In this document: positions 8,222 to 16,480 of the stretch, piece by piece
Position numbering within the stretch: position 1 is the first letter of the stretch
How the letters are laid out: each line of letters begins with the position of its first letter
DNA from: UBA4246 sp045113695
Lineage (GTDB): Bacteria > Bacillota > Clostridia > Christensenellales > Aristaeellaceae
NCBI GenBank assembly: GCA_045113695.1
Contig: JBGUJG010000009.1
Location: 24,717-88,716 of the forward strand
Direction: 5' to 3'
Length of the DNA: 64,000 bases
Position numbers and translations under genes: made by a program
Notes under the pieces: generated by a model
The model's database searches: none
Told to the model about the DNA's origin: nothing
The model's input: the letters and a program-made list of their open reading frames with translations, nothing else

Positions 8222-8937
8222 GAAGCGACCTCCACGGCCACGCGCAGGTCGATCGCCCCGGTATAATAAGCCTTCCCGATGATCGCCCCGTACAGGCCTG
8301 CTGCCTTCAGCGCCACCACGTCTTCCAGGCCCGAAACCCCGCCGGAAGCGATCAGGCGGAGGGAAGAGAGCTTCCCGATCATTTCCTCATAGAGCCCGCG
8401 GTTCGCCCCTTCGAGCATCCCGTCGCGCGAAATATCGGTGACCACGACGGTCGTCACGCCGATCTCCTCCATCCGGCGGCAGAAGGAAAACGCGTCCAGA
8501 CTGGACTGCTCGGTCCAGCCGCGGATGGCGACCTTCCCGTCCCGGATGTCGACGCCCACGGCGATCCGGTCGCCCCAGCGGCGGACGGCTTCCTCGGCGA
8601 AGGCAGGGTCCGTCACCGCAGCCGTGCCCAGGATCACCCGGTCCACCCCGGCGTCCTCCAGATAGACGCGCACCGTTTCCATCGTGCGGATGCCGCCGCC
8701 GACCTCCATCAGCAGGGAAGAACCCTGCTTGAGCTTGCGGATCAGCGGGAAGTTCGCGGTATTGCCGTCCCGGGCCCCTTCCAGGTCCACCACGTGCACG
8801 GCCTTCGCCCCCTGAGCAGCAAAGGCGTCCATCAGTTCCCGGGGGCGCTCGGAATACACGGTCATGTCCCGGTAGTCCCCGCGTTTAAGCCTGACGGCTT
8901 TTCCTTCATACAGATCGATTGCCGGCATGATCAGCAT
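8218..8937 (-). CDS. hisA: ProFAR isomerase HisA
   Basis: A 239-residue TIM barrel that isomerises ProFAR to PRFAR. The start is MLIMPAIDLYEGKAVRL with catalytic Asp8. VEVGGGIRT-like phosphate binding (LMEVGGGIRTMETV), VVTDISRDGML with the second catalytic Asp, and IASGGVSGLEDV are all visible. Its reading frame overlaps the end of hisH by 7 bp and hisF by 4 bp. Length and motifs are canonical. Confidence 0.96.
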   Translation of the reverse strand: MLIMPAIDLYEGKAVRLKRGDYRDMTVYSERPRELMDAFAAQGAKAVHVVDLEGARDGNTANFPLIRKLKQGSSLLMEVGGGIRTMETVRVYLEDAGVDRVILGTAAVTDPAFAEEAVRRWGDRIAVGVDIRDGKVAIRGWTEQSSLDAFSFCRRMEEIGVTTVVVTDISRDGMLEGANRGLYEEMIGKLSSLRLIASGGVSGLEDVVALKAAGLYGAIIGKAYYTGAIDLRVAVEVAS

Positions 8938-9554
8938 ACAAAATCCTCCGTTTCCGCAAACGCTTTCAGTATTTTCAGACCGATTTTTCCGCTCTTTTCG
9001 GGATGGAACTGGCAGCCCATGACGGAACCCCGGCCAACGGCGGCGGTGATGTCCGCCCCGTATTCCGTTGTCGCCAGCAGGCTGTCCCCGCAGTCCGTCC
9101 CGTGAAACGAATGCACGAAATAGACCTGGTCCCCGTTCCGTATCTCCCGGAAAAGGGGGTGGGGACGGACCAGGCGCAGACCGTTCCAGCCGATCTGGGG
9201 CAGCTTGAGGGATTCCGGCACGGCCGGCCGCATCGAGACCACCCTGCCCGGGATCAGCCCGAGCCCTTCATGGCGGCCGAACTCTTCCCCTTCGTCAAAC
9301 AGAAGCTGCATCCCCAGGCAGATGCCCAGCAGGGGCTTTCCCCGGCGGGCGGCTTCCTGGACCGTCCGGTCAAGCCCGGTCGCCCGGAGCTTGTCCGCCG
9401 CGTCGCCGAACGCGCCGACGCCCGGCAGCACCACCCGGTCCGCCGAGAGGATCTCGTCGCTCCTGCCCGTCACGCGGGCTTCATGGCCGATAAAGGCAAA
9501 GGAGCTCTGCAGGGAAAAAAGGTTGCCGACCCCGTAATCCACGATGGCGATCAT
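8931..9554 (-). CDS. hisH: Imidazole glycerol phosphate synthase glutaminase subunit HisH
   Basis: A 207-residue class I glutamine amidotransferase that supplies ammonia to HisF. The oxyanion strand VVLPGVGAFGDA, nucleophile elbow GICLGMQLLFDEG (Cys about 80) and the His-Glu pair in CQFHPEKSG complete the catalytic triad. It overlaps hisB by 4 bp and hisA by 7 bp, consistent with tight coupling in the operon. Confidence 0.96.
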   Translation of the reverse strand: MIAIVDYGVGNLFSLQSSFAFIGHEARVTGRSDEILSADRVVLPGVGAFGDAADKLRATGLDRTVQEAARRGKPLLGICLGMQLLFDEGEEFGRHEGLGLIPGRVVSMRPAVPESLKLPQIGWNGLRLVRPHPLFREIRNGDQVYFVHSFHGTDCGDSLLATTEYGADITAAVGRGSVMGCQFHPEKSGKIGLKILKAFAETEDFVC

Positions 9555-10141
9555 GACAGTACTCCTTTGGTGGAGGGGATCTCCCCGGCAAATGCCGGGT
9601 CGATGGCCGCAGCCTGGCGGAGCGCCCGGGCCACGGCCTTGAAAACCCCTTCGATGATGTGGTGGGAATTGCTGCCGGCCAGCTGGCGGACGTGCAGGGT
9701 GATCCCGCCGTTCCGGGCCAGGGCGATCAGGAATTCCTCCGCGAGCTCGGTATCGAACGTGCCGACCTTCTGGGCGGGGATCCGCAGGTCCCCGTAAAAG
9801 CCGCCCCGGCCGGACAGATCCGCCGCGGCCAGGATCAGGGCCTCGTCCATCGGCAGGGTGATGTCCCCGTAGCGGCGCACGCCCCGCTTATCGCCCAGGG
9901 CTTCCCGCAGGGCGTCCCCCAGGGCGATGCCGATGTCCTCGACGCTGTGGTGGTCGTCCACCTCCGTGTCACCCCGGCAGGCCACCGTCAGGTCAAAGGC
10001 CCCGTGTCGGGCGAACAGGGTCAGCATATGGTCGAGAAACCCGACGCCGGTCCTGATGTCGCTCTGCCCGGTTCCGTCCAGGTCGATGGTCAGGCGGATG
10101 TCCGTCTCCGCCGTTTTCCGCTCGATACAGCTCTTCCGCAT
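9551..10141 (-). CDS. hisB: Imidazoleglycerol-phosphate dehydratase
   Basis: A 196-residue monofunctional IGPD that dehydrates IGP to imidazole acetol phosphate. The manganese-binding motifs DHMLTLFARHG, DDHHSVEDIGIALG and SNSHHIIEGVFKA are present. There is no N-terminal HAD phosphatase domain, in keeping with the separate PHP-type hisK. It starts 13 bp after the hisC stop and overlaps hisH by 4 bp. Confidence 0.96.
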   Translation of the reverse strand: MRKSCIERKTAETDIRLTIDLDGTGQSDIRTGVGFLDHMLTLFARHGAFDLTVACRGDTEVDDHHSVEDIGIALGDALREALGDKRGVRRYGDITLPMDEALILAAADLSGRGGFYGDLRIPAQKVGTFDTELAEEFLIALARNGGITLHVRQLAGSNSHHIIEGVFKAVARALRQAAAIDPAFAGEIPSTKGVLS

Positions 10142-10154
10142 GGCTTTTACTCCT

Positions 10155-11210
10155 TCAGCTCAGAATGTCTGTCAGGGCGGCCTTCAGGGCCTCCATCTGC
10201 TCCGTCGTTCCGATGCTGATCCGATTATAATCCCTGATCCGCGGGCTGTCAAAGTGCCGCACCAGAATTCCTTTTTCACGCAGGGCCCGCCAGACCGCCT
10301 CCCCGCTCATTTTTCCCGAGCGGGCAAAGACAAAGTTGGTCTTCGACGGCAGGACGTCAAAGCCCAGCCCCCGGAGCATCTCCGCGGTCCACGCCCTGGT
10401 CTCCCCGACCGCGCGGCAGTGTTCCTTCATCTCGTCCTGCCGGCGGATCACCTCGATGCCCAGGGCCTGGGTAAAGCTGTTGACGTTGTAGGGGCTGACC
10501 GCGTTGCGCAGGGTGTTCATGTCCCGGATGAGGTCCGCGCAGCCGAAGGCGAAGCCGAGCCTCGCTCCCGCCAGGGAGCGGGATTTTGAAAAGGTCTGCA
10601 CGACCAGCAGGTTCGGATACTTTTTGACCAGCGGGGCGCAGCTCTGGGACCCAAAGTCCACATAGGCTTCGTCCACCACCGTCACCTGATCGGGATGGGC
10701 GCTCAGCCAGCCCTCGATCTCCTCCCGCGGGATGGCCATGCCGGTCGGCGCATTGGGATTGGCCAGGAACAGGGTCCCGGCCTTCCCCTCGTAATCCGGA
10801 AGGCAGAGCGAAAAGTCCTCCCGGAGGGGAACCTCCTCAAAGGGCAGGCGGTTGGCGTCCGCCGCCACGCGGTAAAACCCGTAGGTCACATCAGGGAACA
10901 GCGCCGGCGTCTCCTCGTCGCAGAAGGCCATGAACGCAAAGTTCAGCGCCTCGTCCGAGCCGTTGCAGGCCAGGGTTTCATCGGCCGTCAGGCCGTAGAC
11001 TTCCCCCATCGCCTGCCGAAGGTCGGCGCTTTCCGGGTCCGAATACAGGTGGATCGGCCGGACCGCCGCAACTGCGCGGGCCAGGGCTTCCGGGCTGACC
11101 GGGAAAGGGGATTCGTTGGTATTCAGCTTGATGAACTGCCTGCCTTTGGGCTGTTCCCCGGGCACGTACGGCACCAGGTCCCGGTAGCGGGCGGAAAGAA
11201 ACCGGCTCAT
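10155..11210 (-). CDS. hisC: Histidinol-phosphate aminotransferase
   Basis: A 351-residue fold-type I PLP aminotransferase. Visible features are the substrate entry LNTNESPFPVSP, the NPNAPTG loop, VVDEAYVDFG with the cofactor Asp, and the Schiff-base lysine in TFSKSRSLAGARLGFAFG. The C-terminal Arg that binds the substrate phosphate lies in RISIGT. It catalyses transamination between imidazole acetol phosphate and glutamate. The start overlaps the hisD stop by 4 bp. Confidence 0.95.
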   Translation of the reverse strand: MSRFLSARYRDLVPYVPGEQPKGRQFIKLNTNESPFPVSPEALARAVAAVRPIHLYSDPESADLRQAMGEVYGLTADETLACNGSDEALNFAFMAFCDEETPALFPDVTYGFYRVAADANRLPFEEVPLREDFSLCLPDYEGKAGTLFLANPNAPTGMAIPREEIEGWLSAHPDQVTVVDEAYVDFGSQSCAPLVKKYPNLLVVQTFSKSRSLAGARLGFAFGCADLIRDMNTLRNAVSPYNVNSFTQALGIEVIRRQDEMKEHCRAVGETRAWTAEMLRGLGFDVLPSKTNFVFARSGKMSGEAVWRALREKGILVRHFDSPRIRDYNRISIGTTEQMEALKAALTDILS

Positions 11211-12487
11211 TCCACATCCTCCGTTCGGATCATGGCACTGCGGGCGTGACCGGTCAGGCCCTCGGTTCCGGCAAACAGGGCAACGTCCTTCGCCACTTTG
11301 GCCAGCGCGTCACGGGTAAAATAGGTGTATTGGGTCTTTTTGACAAAATCGTCCACGGACAGGGGGCTGGAAAAACGAGCCGTCCCGCTGGTGGGCAGGG
11401 TATGGTTCGGCCCGGCCAGGTAATCCCCCAGGGCTTCGGGACAGTTGCGGCCCAGGAAAACGGAACCGGCGTGGCGCACCTCATCCAGCCAGTCAAAGGG
11501 ATGCTCGACGCAGAGCTCCAGGTGCTCCGGGGCGATCTCGTTGGCGATGTCGATCGCGGTGTGCAGGTCCTCCGCCACGATGATCTTCCCGTTGTCCTCG
11601 ACGGAGACGCGGGCGATATCCGCCCGGAGGAGGAGCGGCAGCTGGCGCTCGATCTCCGCCTGGACGGCGAGGGCCAGTTTCATGCTGTCCGTCACCAGAA
11701 CGGCCGTGGCCAGTTTGTCATGCTCGGCCTGTGACAAAAGGTCGGCCGCCACGTAACGGGGGTCCGCCGTTCCGTCCGCGACCGCCAGAATCTCGCTGGG
11801 GCCGGCGATCATGTCGATCGAAACGGTCCCGAACACCTGCTTCTTGGCTTCCGCCACATAGGCGTTGCCGGGGCCGACGATCTTGTCGACCTTCGGGACG
11901 GTCTGGGTGCCGTACGCCAGGGCCGCGACGGCCTGGGCCCCGCCGATCCGGAACACCCGGTCCACCCCGGCCTCCCGGGCGGCGCACAGGACCGCCGCGT
12001 TCACCGTCCCGTCCGGGCCGGGCGGGGTCGTCATGAAGACCTCCGGGCAGCCGGCGATCTTCGCCGGGATACAGTCCATCAGCACGGTAGAGGCCAGCGG
12101 GGCCGTGCCGCCGGGCACGTAAATGCCGACCCGGTCGATCGGGATCACCTTCTGGCCCATCACGACGCCGGGGCGGTCGTTGATGATGAAAGAATTGCGC
12201 TTCTGGCAGGAGTGGAAGGCGCGGATGTTTTCCGCCGCTTCCCGGAGCACCCGGAGCAGTTCCGGGTCCGCCGCGCGGACGGCCTCGTCGATCTCCTCCG
12301 CGGAAACCTCCAGGGCTGTCAGCCGCACTTTATCATACCGCTCCGTCAGGCGGAACAGGGCTTCATCCCCGTCCCGGCGCACCTGGGCGATGATCTCGGA
12401 CACCGCGGCGGCAACGTCCGTTTTGGGCTCCATGCGGCGGAAGATTTCGCTGTTTGGGACTTCCCCGTATTTGAGAATCCGGATCAT
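11207..12487 (-). CDS. hisD: Histidinol dehydrogenase
   Basis: The 426-residue zinc-dependent NAD enzyme that makes the last two oxidations to histidine. Motifs seen include IYVPGGTAPL, GPGNAYVAEAKKQV, IDMIAGPSEILAVAD, LLSQAEHD (zinc ligands), APEHLEL and AGPNHTLPTSGTARFSS with a later zinc His. Full length. It starts 3 bp after the hisG stop. It is the downstream partner of hisG as in most Firmicute his operons. Confidence 0.97.
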   Translation of the reverse strand: MIRILKYGEVPNSEIFRRMEPKTDVAAAVSEIIAQVRRDGDEALFRLTERYDKVRLTALEVSAEEIDEAVRAADPELLRVLREAAENIRAFHSCQKRNSFIINDRPGVVMGQKVIPIDRVGIYVPGGTAPLASTVLMDCIPAKIAGCPEVFMTTPPGPDGTVNAAVLCAAREAGVDRVFRIGGAQAVAALAYGTQTVPKVDKIVGPGNAYVAEAKKQVFGTVSIDMIAGPSEILAVADGTADPRYVAADLLSQAEHDKLATAVLVTDSMKLALAVQAEIERQLPLLLRADIARVSVEDNGKIIVAEDLHTAIDIANEIAPEHLELCVEHPFDWLDEVRHAGSVFLGRNCPEALGDYLAGPNHTLPTSGTARFSSPLSVDDFVKKTQYTYFTRDALAKVAKDVALFAGTEGLTGHARSAMIRTEDVE

Positions 12488-12490
12488 GGT

Positions 12491-13114
12491 TCACTCTTCC
12501 TTTCCGGCCAGCTTCCTGACCAGCTCGTCCACCTGTTCCCTGCGGAAAAAATAGCTGGCCCGGTTGGCGATCAGCCTGGCGCTCAAGGGAACGATGGTCT
12601 CCAGGATCTCCAGGTTGTTTTCCCTGAGGGTCGACCCGGTCTCCACGATGTCCACGATCACGTCGCTCAGGCCGATGATCGGGGCGATCTCGATGGAGCC
12701 GTTCAGGTGGATGATGTCGATGTCCCGGCCCTTTTTCGCGTAATGGGCCCGGGCGATGTTGCTGAACTTGGTCGCCACCCGCAGGGTCTTTTTGTCGTCC
12801 TGATAGACGCCCGCAGGGCCCGCTACGCACATACGGCATTTGCCCGTGTCCAGGTCGGCCAGCTCGTAGACGTCCGGCCCGTATTCCAGCAGGATGTCCT
12901 TGCCGGCCACGCCGATGTCCGCCGCGCCGCGTTCCACATAGATCGGGACGTCCGACGGCTTGGCCCAGAAATACCGGACGGACAGTTCGCTGTTTTCAAA
13001 GATCAGTTTCCTGCTTTCCGAAAGCACTTCCGGGCAGGGATAGCCTGCCGCGGCAAAGCGCCCGTATACCTTTTCCCCCAGCCTTCCCTTGGGCAGGGCA
13101 ATGCTAAGCGTCAT
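12491..13114 (-). CDS. hisG: ATP phosphoribosyltransferase, short form
   Basis: The 207-residue short HisG, which lacks the C-terminal regulatory ACT-like domain and so needs HisZ. It begins MTLSIALPKGRLGEKV. The PRPP-binding loop is in DIVETGSTLRENNLEIL and the substrate region in ADIGVAGKDILLE. It catalyses the first committed step, ATP plus PRPP to phosphoribosyl-ATP. The gene overlaps hisZ by 11 bp, in line with a hetero-octameric HisG-HisZ enzyme. Confidence 0.96.
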   Translation of the reverse strand: MTLSIALPKGRLGEKVYGRFAAAGYPCPEVLSESRKLIFENSELSVRYFWAKPSDVPIYVERGAADIGVAGKDILLEYGPDVYELADLDTGKCRMCVAGPAGVYQDDKKTLRVATKFSNIARAHYAKKGRDIDIIHLNGSIEIAPIIGLSDVIVDIVETGSTLRENNLEILETIVPLSARLIANRASYFFRREQVDELVRKLAGKEE

Positions 13115-14210
13115 AACGGATCTCCCCGCTTTCCGTAAGAATCGCCGTGCGGCCGAAGCGGCGTTTGTCCGGCCTGCTCAGCTGCGCGCTGACGGACAGT
13201 CCCTCCTTTTGCAGGGACGAAACCGCCCGGAACACGAGCCCGGCGTCCATCCCCTCCGGATAGAGCAGCAGCACGTCCGCGTCCGGCGGGCTGGGCTCCT
13301 CCAGCCGCTCCAGCGTGTCCAGGTAGACCGCAAAGCCCACGGCCCGGGAGGTTCGGCCCATTTTCCGCATAAGCTGGTCGTACTGGCCCCCGGCGATCAC
13401 CCGCTCCGGGATGCCGCCCACATAGCCCTGGAACACCAGGCCGTTGTAGTACGCCGGATCGTTGACGACGGAAAAGTCCAGCCGGATCATTTGAGCTGCC
13501 TGCGTGCCGGACAGGGCGTCCGTCACCAGGCGCAGCTCCTCCGCCTCCTCAGGGCAGCCCAGGGCAGACAAACGGGGCAGCACTTCGTCCGGGGTGCCGG
13601 ACAGGGCGGTCAGGGCGGCCAGACGGTCCGCCGCGCCGTCGGGGGCCCCTTCGCGAGCGCACAGGGCCCGGAGCTCGTGGGCGCTCTTTCTGGCCAGGAA
13701 GGCCAAGGCTTCCTTTTCCGCTTCGCCGGAAAGGCCGGCGGCCCGGATCAGCCGCCCCGCCGCCCCCAGATGGGACAGGGCCAGCACGCTGTCCGCGCTC
13801 ACGCGCCGGAGGCTTTCCGCCGCCAGCGTCACCACCTCGGCCAACTGGTAATGATCCACCGCGCCGATGCACTCGACCCCGGCCTGCATGATCTCCCGGA
13901 AGGAGCGGGAATAGCCCGCCACCCGGTAGACGTTCTCCTGATAATAGACCTTCTGGACCGCCCCGGGCTCGTCCCGGCCGGAGCGGACGATGGATAATGT
14001 CACGTCCGGCTTTAAGGCCAGGAGCTTCCCGTCCGTATCCTGGAAGGTGATGACCCGGCCGGACACCAAGAAATCCTTGTTGCCGGCGTACAGGTCGTAT
14101 TCCTCGAACTTGCGCATCCGGAACTGGGCGTAGCCGTACTGCCGGTACAGGGCGCGCAGCCCGAAGAGGATTTTTTCCTCATTTTTGAGGATCCCGCTGT
14201 CCCAGTTCAT
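13104..14210 (-). CDS. hisZ: ATP phosphoribosyltransferase regulatory subunit
   Basis: A 368-residue HisRS-like paralogue without an anticodon-binding domain. Class II aaRS motif 2 is seen in LLALKPDVTLSIVR and VYYQENVYRVA, with the HisRS-type ECIGA. The remnant of the HisA-type loop is GLVFQGYVGGIPERVIAGGQYD. HisZ confers histidine feedback inhibition on the short HisG. It overlaps yerC upstream by 4 bp and hisG downstream by 11 bp. Confidence 0.94.
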   Translation of the reverse strand: MNWDSGILKNEEKILFGLRALYRQYGYAQFRMRKFEEYDLYAGNKDFLVSGRVITFQDTDGKLLALKPDVTLSIVRSGRDEPGAVQKVYYQENVYRVAGYSRSFREIMQAGVECIGAVDHYQLAEVVTLAAESLRRVSADSVLALSHLGAAGRLIRAAGLSGEAEKEALAFLARKSAHELRALCAREGAPDGAADRLAALTALSGTPDEVLPRLSALGCPEEAEELRLVTDALSGTQAAQMIRLDFSVVNDPAYYNGLVFQGYVGGIPERVIAGGQYDQLMRKMGRTSRAVGFAVYLDTLERLEEPSPPDADVLLLYPEGMDAGLVFRAVSSLQKEGLSVSAQLSRPDKRRFGRTAILTESGEIRYDA

Positions 14211-14506
14211 GCCTGCTGTTCCGCCTTCTTTCTTTTTTCAATGGCCCTGCGGTAGCCTCCGGCCCCGTACAGCAGGCACTTGTTGACCCTGCTGATCGTG
14301 GCCGAGCTGACCCCGGTCCGGGCGGCGACCTCCTGATATTTCATCCCTTCGTCCAACAGCGTGGCCACCTCCAGCCGCTGGGCCATGTCCTGCAGTTCCT
14401 TGATCGTGCACAGGTCCTCAAACAGGTCGTAGCATTCTTCCAGGCTGTCCAGGCGCAGCAACGTCTCAAACAGCCTGTCCGTCATCTCGTTCCGAATCAC
14501 ACTCAT
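14207..14506 (-). CDS. YerC/YecD family TrpR-like repressor heading the his operon
   Basis: A 99-residue all-helical TrpR-superfamily regulator. Features are LEECYDLFEDLCTIKELQ, the dimerisation helices, and a helix-turn-helix EVAARTGVSSATISRVNKCL. I select the ATG at 14506 with GGGAGG 11 bp upstream; a GTG at 14542 is possible but would lie close to the predicted transcription start. Its stop overlaps hisZ by 4 bp. As the first gene of the operon, located next to a palindrome overlapping the -10, it is likely an autoregulated repressor of histidine synthesis (inference). Ligand unknown. Confidence 0.88.
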   Translation of the reverse strand: MSVIRNEMTDRLFETLLRLDSLEECYDLFEDLCTIKELQDMAQRLEVATLLDEGMKYQEVAARTGVSSATISRVNKCLLYGAGGYRRAIEKRKKAEQQA

Positions 14507-14526
14507 GCCTTCCCGTTCCTCCCGTG

Positions 14527-14553
14527 CGTGATAACGTTTCACATTGTATCACG
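14527..14553. promoter_or_regulatory. Candidate operator: inverted repeat over the his promoter
   Basis: CGTGATA at 14527-14533 and TATCACG at 14547-14553 form a 7-bp perfect inverted repeat with 13 bp between. The right arm overlaps the predicted -10 and the left arm lies past the predicted transcription start. A dimeric TrpR-like repressor bound here would block the promoter; YerC is the obvious candidate (inference). Confidence 0.5.
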
Positions 14554-14571
14554 TTAGCGCAGTAAAGTAAA
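14543..14571 (-). promoter_or_regulatory. Predicted sigma-A promoter of the yerC-his operon
   Basis: Reading the minus strand, -35 TTTACT (14566-14571), a 17-bp spacer and -10 TACAAT (14543-14548). It lies about 37 bp upstream of the chosen yerC ATG. Confidence 0.65.
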
Positions 14572-14607
14572 TGGAGGATATGTATGTGTTCCGACCAGAT
14601 CAGGCAG

Positions 14608-14643
14608 AAAAAAGCCTCAGGATCACTTCATCAATCCTGAGGC
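14608..14643 (-). terminator. Intrinsic terminator of the DUF308-like gene
   Basis: A perfect 10-bp stem (GCCTCAGGAT with its complement, 14614-14643, 10-nt loop), followed on the minus strand by six T. It lies just after the DUF308-like gene and upstream of the his promoter, insulating the two. Confidence 0.85.
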
Positions 14644-14663
14644 CGTTTTATTTTTCAGCAGGT

Positions 14664-15317
14664 TCAGCTTTCGCTGCTTTCCAAAGCCTTTTCTTCCGGC
14701 GCTTCCTCTTTTTGCTCCGCCGGCTGTTCTTCGGGCGCTTTCGCGTCTTCTTCCTTTTTCTGCTTTTCCAGCTTCCGGTTCAGCTTGTCGCTCCGGGCGG
14801 TCATGACCATGGCGGCGATATCCACCAGGCCTTCGACGATCAGGGCGATGCCGATAAAGAGGGCGGAATTGGTCCGGATGACCTCCGTGAGAATCAGGAT
14901 GCCGAACACCAGCGATACGGCGCACGGAATCATGAACAGCCACCAGCGCCGGTGGCCCAGGCGGCCCATGTCCATCCCCGTCTGGAACTTCATGTAGCCG
15001 CCCGCCAGCAGCAGCACGCCCCAGATGTGCTCCATCGGAATGGTTACTTCGAACAGGGCCAGCACAGACAGCGTGGCGGCGATCATCGCCCCGGTCAAGC
15101 CATAGCCTTTGGCCGCCTCCTCGGCGGGGGTATTCAGGTATTTGCGGAAGGAGAGGGCGGCATAGCCCATCAGCGCGGCGCACAGGGCAAATCGGGTGAA
15201 GTCCATCATCCATTCCGGCTTGACGAGCAGCAGCACGCCCGTCACCAGATACAGGACGATGGCCAGGATCCCGGTCAGTTTTTCTTTCTTCGGCGGCTGG
15301 AACGCTGTGTTCGGCAT
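14664..15317 (-). CDS. HdeD/DUF308-like integral membrane protein
   Basis: A 217-residue protein with about six hydrophobic helices in two triplets (for example GILAIVLYLVTGVLLLV and ALFIGIALIVEGLVDIAAMV), the pattern of the HdeD/DUF308 family. The C-terminal ~45 residues form a highly charged Lys/Glu tail rich in Glu-Glu and Ala-Pro, likely cytoplasmic. Function of the family is poorly defined; in enterobacteria HdeD is linked to acid resistance, which should not be assumed here. It is monocistronic, with its own promoter and terminator. Confidence 0.78.
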   Translation of the reverse strand: MPNTAFQPPKKEKLTGILAIVLYLVTGVLLLVKPEWMMDFTRFALCAALMGYAALSFRKYLNTPAEEAAKGYGLTGAMIAATLSVLALFEVTIPMEHIWGVLLLAGGYMKFQTGMDMGRLGHRRWWLFMIPCAVSLVFGILILTEVIRTNSALFIGIALIVEGLVDIAAMVMTARSDKLNRKLEKQKKEEDAKAPEEQPAEQKEEAPEEKALESSES

Positions 15318-15355
15318 AAAAGCATCTCTCCCTTGGCTTTCATTCTGATGGTTTC

Positions 15356-15385
15356 ATTATAGCATACCGACCGCGGCACATACAA
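15356..15385 (-). promoter_or_regulatory. Predicted promoter of the DUF308-like gene
   Basis: On the minus strand, TTGTAT (15380-15385), an 18-bp spacer and TATAAT (15356-15361), about 38 bp upstream of the start codon. Confidence 0.55.
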
Positions 15386-15446
15386 GCGCCGCAGAAAATA
15401 AAGTTTTCCGTTCCCATTGAAAGCGCAGCGATTTTGGGCCTTGTCC

Positions 15447-15475
15447 TTGCAAATCCGGAGAAAATACAGTAAAAT
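15447..15475 (+). promoter_or_regulatory. Predicted promoter of the XRE membrane protein gene
   Basis: TTGCAA (15447-15452), a 17-bp spacer and TAAAAT (15470-15475), 35 bp ahead of the ATG at 15511. Confidence 0.6.
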
Positions 15476-15510
15476 ATTTTCAACATCAGACGGAAGGACG
15501 GCCCTCAGCG

Positions 15511-16347
15511 ATGAATTCCTTTGCACAGAACCTGACGGAGGCGCGGCAGGCAGCCGGATTGACCCAGGCCGAGCTGGCGGACGCCATCCATGTGGCCCGC
15601 AACACCATCAGCGGCTGGGAGCACGGGCGCTCCGTCCCCGGGGTCGAAGTCATCCGGCAGCTGAGCGGCGTCCTGCACCGCGACCTGCTGCAGGGCATTA
15701 CGCTCCCGCAGCAGCTTCCCGGAAACGCCGGAGACGATGCGGACACAGAAGCTCCGGAAGACGGAAAAGACGGGCGCGCCTCCGGGCAGGCTGCCGCTTT
15801 TCCCGAAGTGAATTCTGCCGCTCAGACAAACAGCAGGCTGCTCGTCTGGAAAATCCTGGTTCCCGTGCTGCTCCTTGCAGCTGTGGTCATCGCGGCCATT
15901 GTATTTCCAAAGTCCGCTCCGAACGGCGGAAACAGGGAATACCGGGATGCACAGGGCGTCGTGTACCGCACCGAAGACTATGCCGCTGTCAAACCCCGGC
16001 AGGAAGGCAGACCTTATTTTTCTGTCAGCCGGCGGCTGGACACCAATGAGAGCGTCCAGAAGTACACGTTTCTCTTTACGGAAGATCAGGGTTTTCCGGC
16101 GGCTGTCCAGCGGGTGGATTACGTCTATTTTAAAGGAGACCACACGGCCGAAAAATCCACCATGACAGCAAAGCAGCTGGCCGAACAGGGCGAACTGACT
16201 GACATTCCCGCCTATGGCACGTTCGACTTTGTCGGCGGCTTTCCCGTCAAAACCAGCATCACGGGCGTCGGCATCGAGCTGTATGTATCGGATGAAAAGG
16301 GCGATATGCTGTCCTTCACCAGTTACCAGAAGATCGGGAACGATTGA
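15511..16347 (+). CDS. Membrane-anchored XRE-type regulator
   Basis: A 278-residue protein with an N-terminal XRE helix-turn-helix (residues ~5-60; LTQAELADAIHVARNTISGW), a polar Asp/Glu/Gly linker, one transmembrane helix (about 111-131; ILVPVLLLAAVVIAAIVF) and a C-terminal domain of ~140 residues predicted outside the membrane. This layout suggests a one-component sensor that reads an extracellular or envelope signal and binds DNA from the membrane. The outer domain is not recognised. It lies directly upstream of, and in line with, the large LRR protein gene, making that gene a plausible target. Confidence 0.82.
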   Translation: MNSFAQNLTEARQAAGLTQAELADAIHVARNTISGWEHGRSVPGVEVIRQLSGVLHRDLLQGITLPQQLPGNAGDDADTEAPEDGKDGRASGQAAAFPEVNSAAQTNSRLLVWKILVPVLLLAAVVIAAIVFPKSAPNGGNREYRDAQGVVYRTEDYAAVKPRQEGRPYFSVSRRLDTNESVQKYTFLFTEDQGFPAAVQRVDYVYFKGDHTAEKSTMTAKQLAEQGELTDIPAYGTFDFVGGFPVKTSITGVGIELYVSDEKGDMLSFTSYQKIGND

Positions 16348-16404
16348 CTGGCTTACGGTTTCGTGATGCCGATTCCGGCCATAATGATATACCGTTTTTT
16401 ACAG

Positions 16405-16428
16405 CGTCGCGAACCGCGACGTTTTTTT
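16405..16428 (+). terminator. Terminator of the XRE gene
   Basis: CGTCGCG and CGCGACG form a 7-bp perfect stem with a 3-nt loop (16405-16421) followed by seven T. An almost identical palindrome without the T-run recurs 32 bp downstream. Confidence 0.8.
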
Positions 16429-16436
16429 GTGCGGAT

Positions 16437-16451
16437 GTCGCGAATCGCGAC
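16437..16451. promoter_or_regulatory. Palindrome upstream of the LRR gene promoter
   Basis: GTCGCG-AAT-CGCGAC, a perfect palindrome ending 1 bp before the predicted -35 of the LRR gene. It matches the terminator stem just upstream except for the middle base, but lacks a T-run. It could be a binding site or a duplicated hairpin. Confidence 0.45.
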
Positions 16452-16452
16452 G

Positions 16453-16480
16453 TTACTTTTCCGGTGACTTCTGCTATGAT
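16453..16480 (+). promoter_or_regulatory. Predicted promoter of the LRR surface protein, inside an inverted repeat
   Basis: TTACTT (16453-16458), 16-bp spacer and TATGAT (16475-16480). A 9-bp perfect inverted repeat, TGACTTCTG (16465-16473) and CAGAAGTCA (16486-16494), brackets the -10 and may be an operator. Confidence 0.55.
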
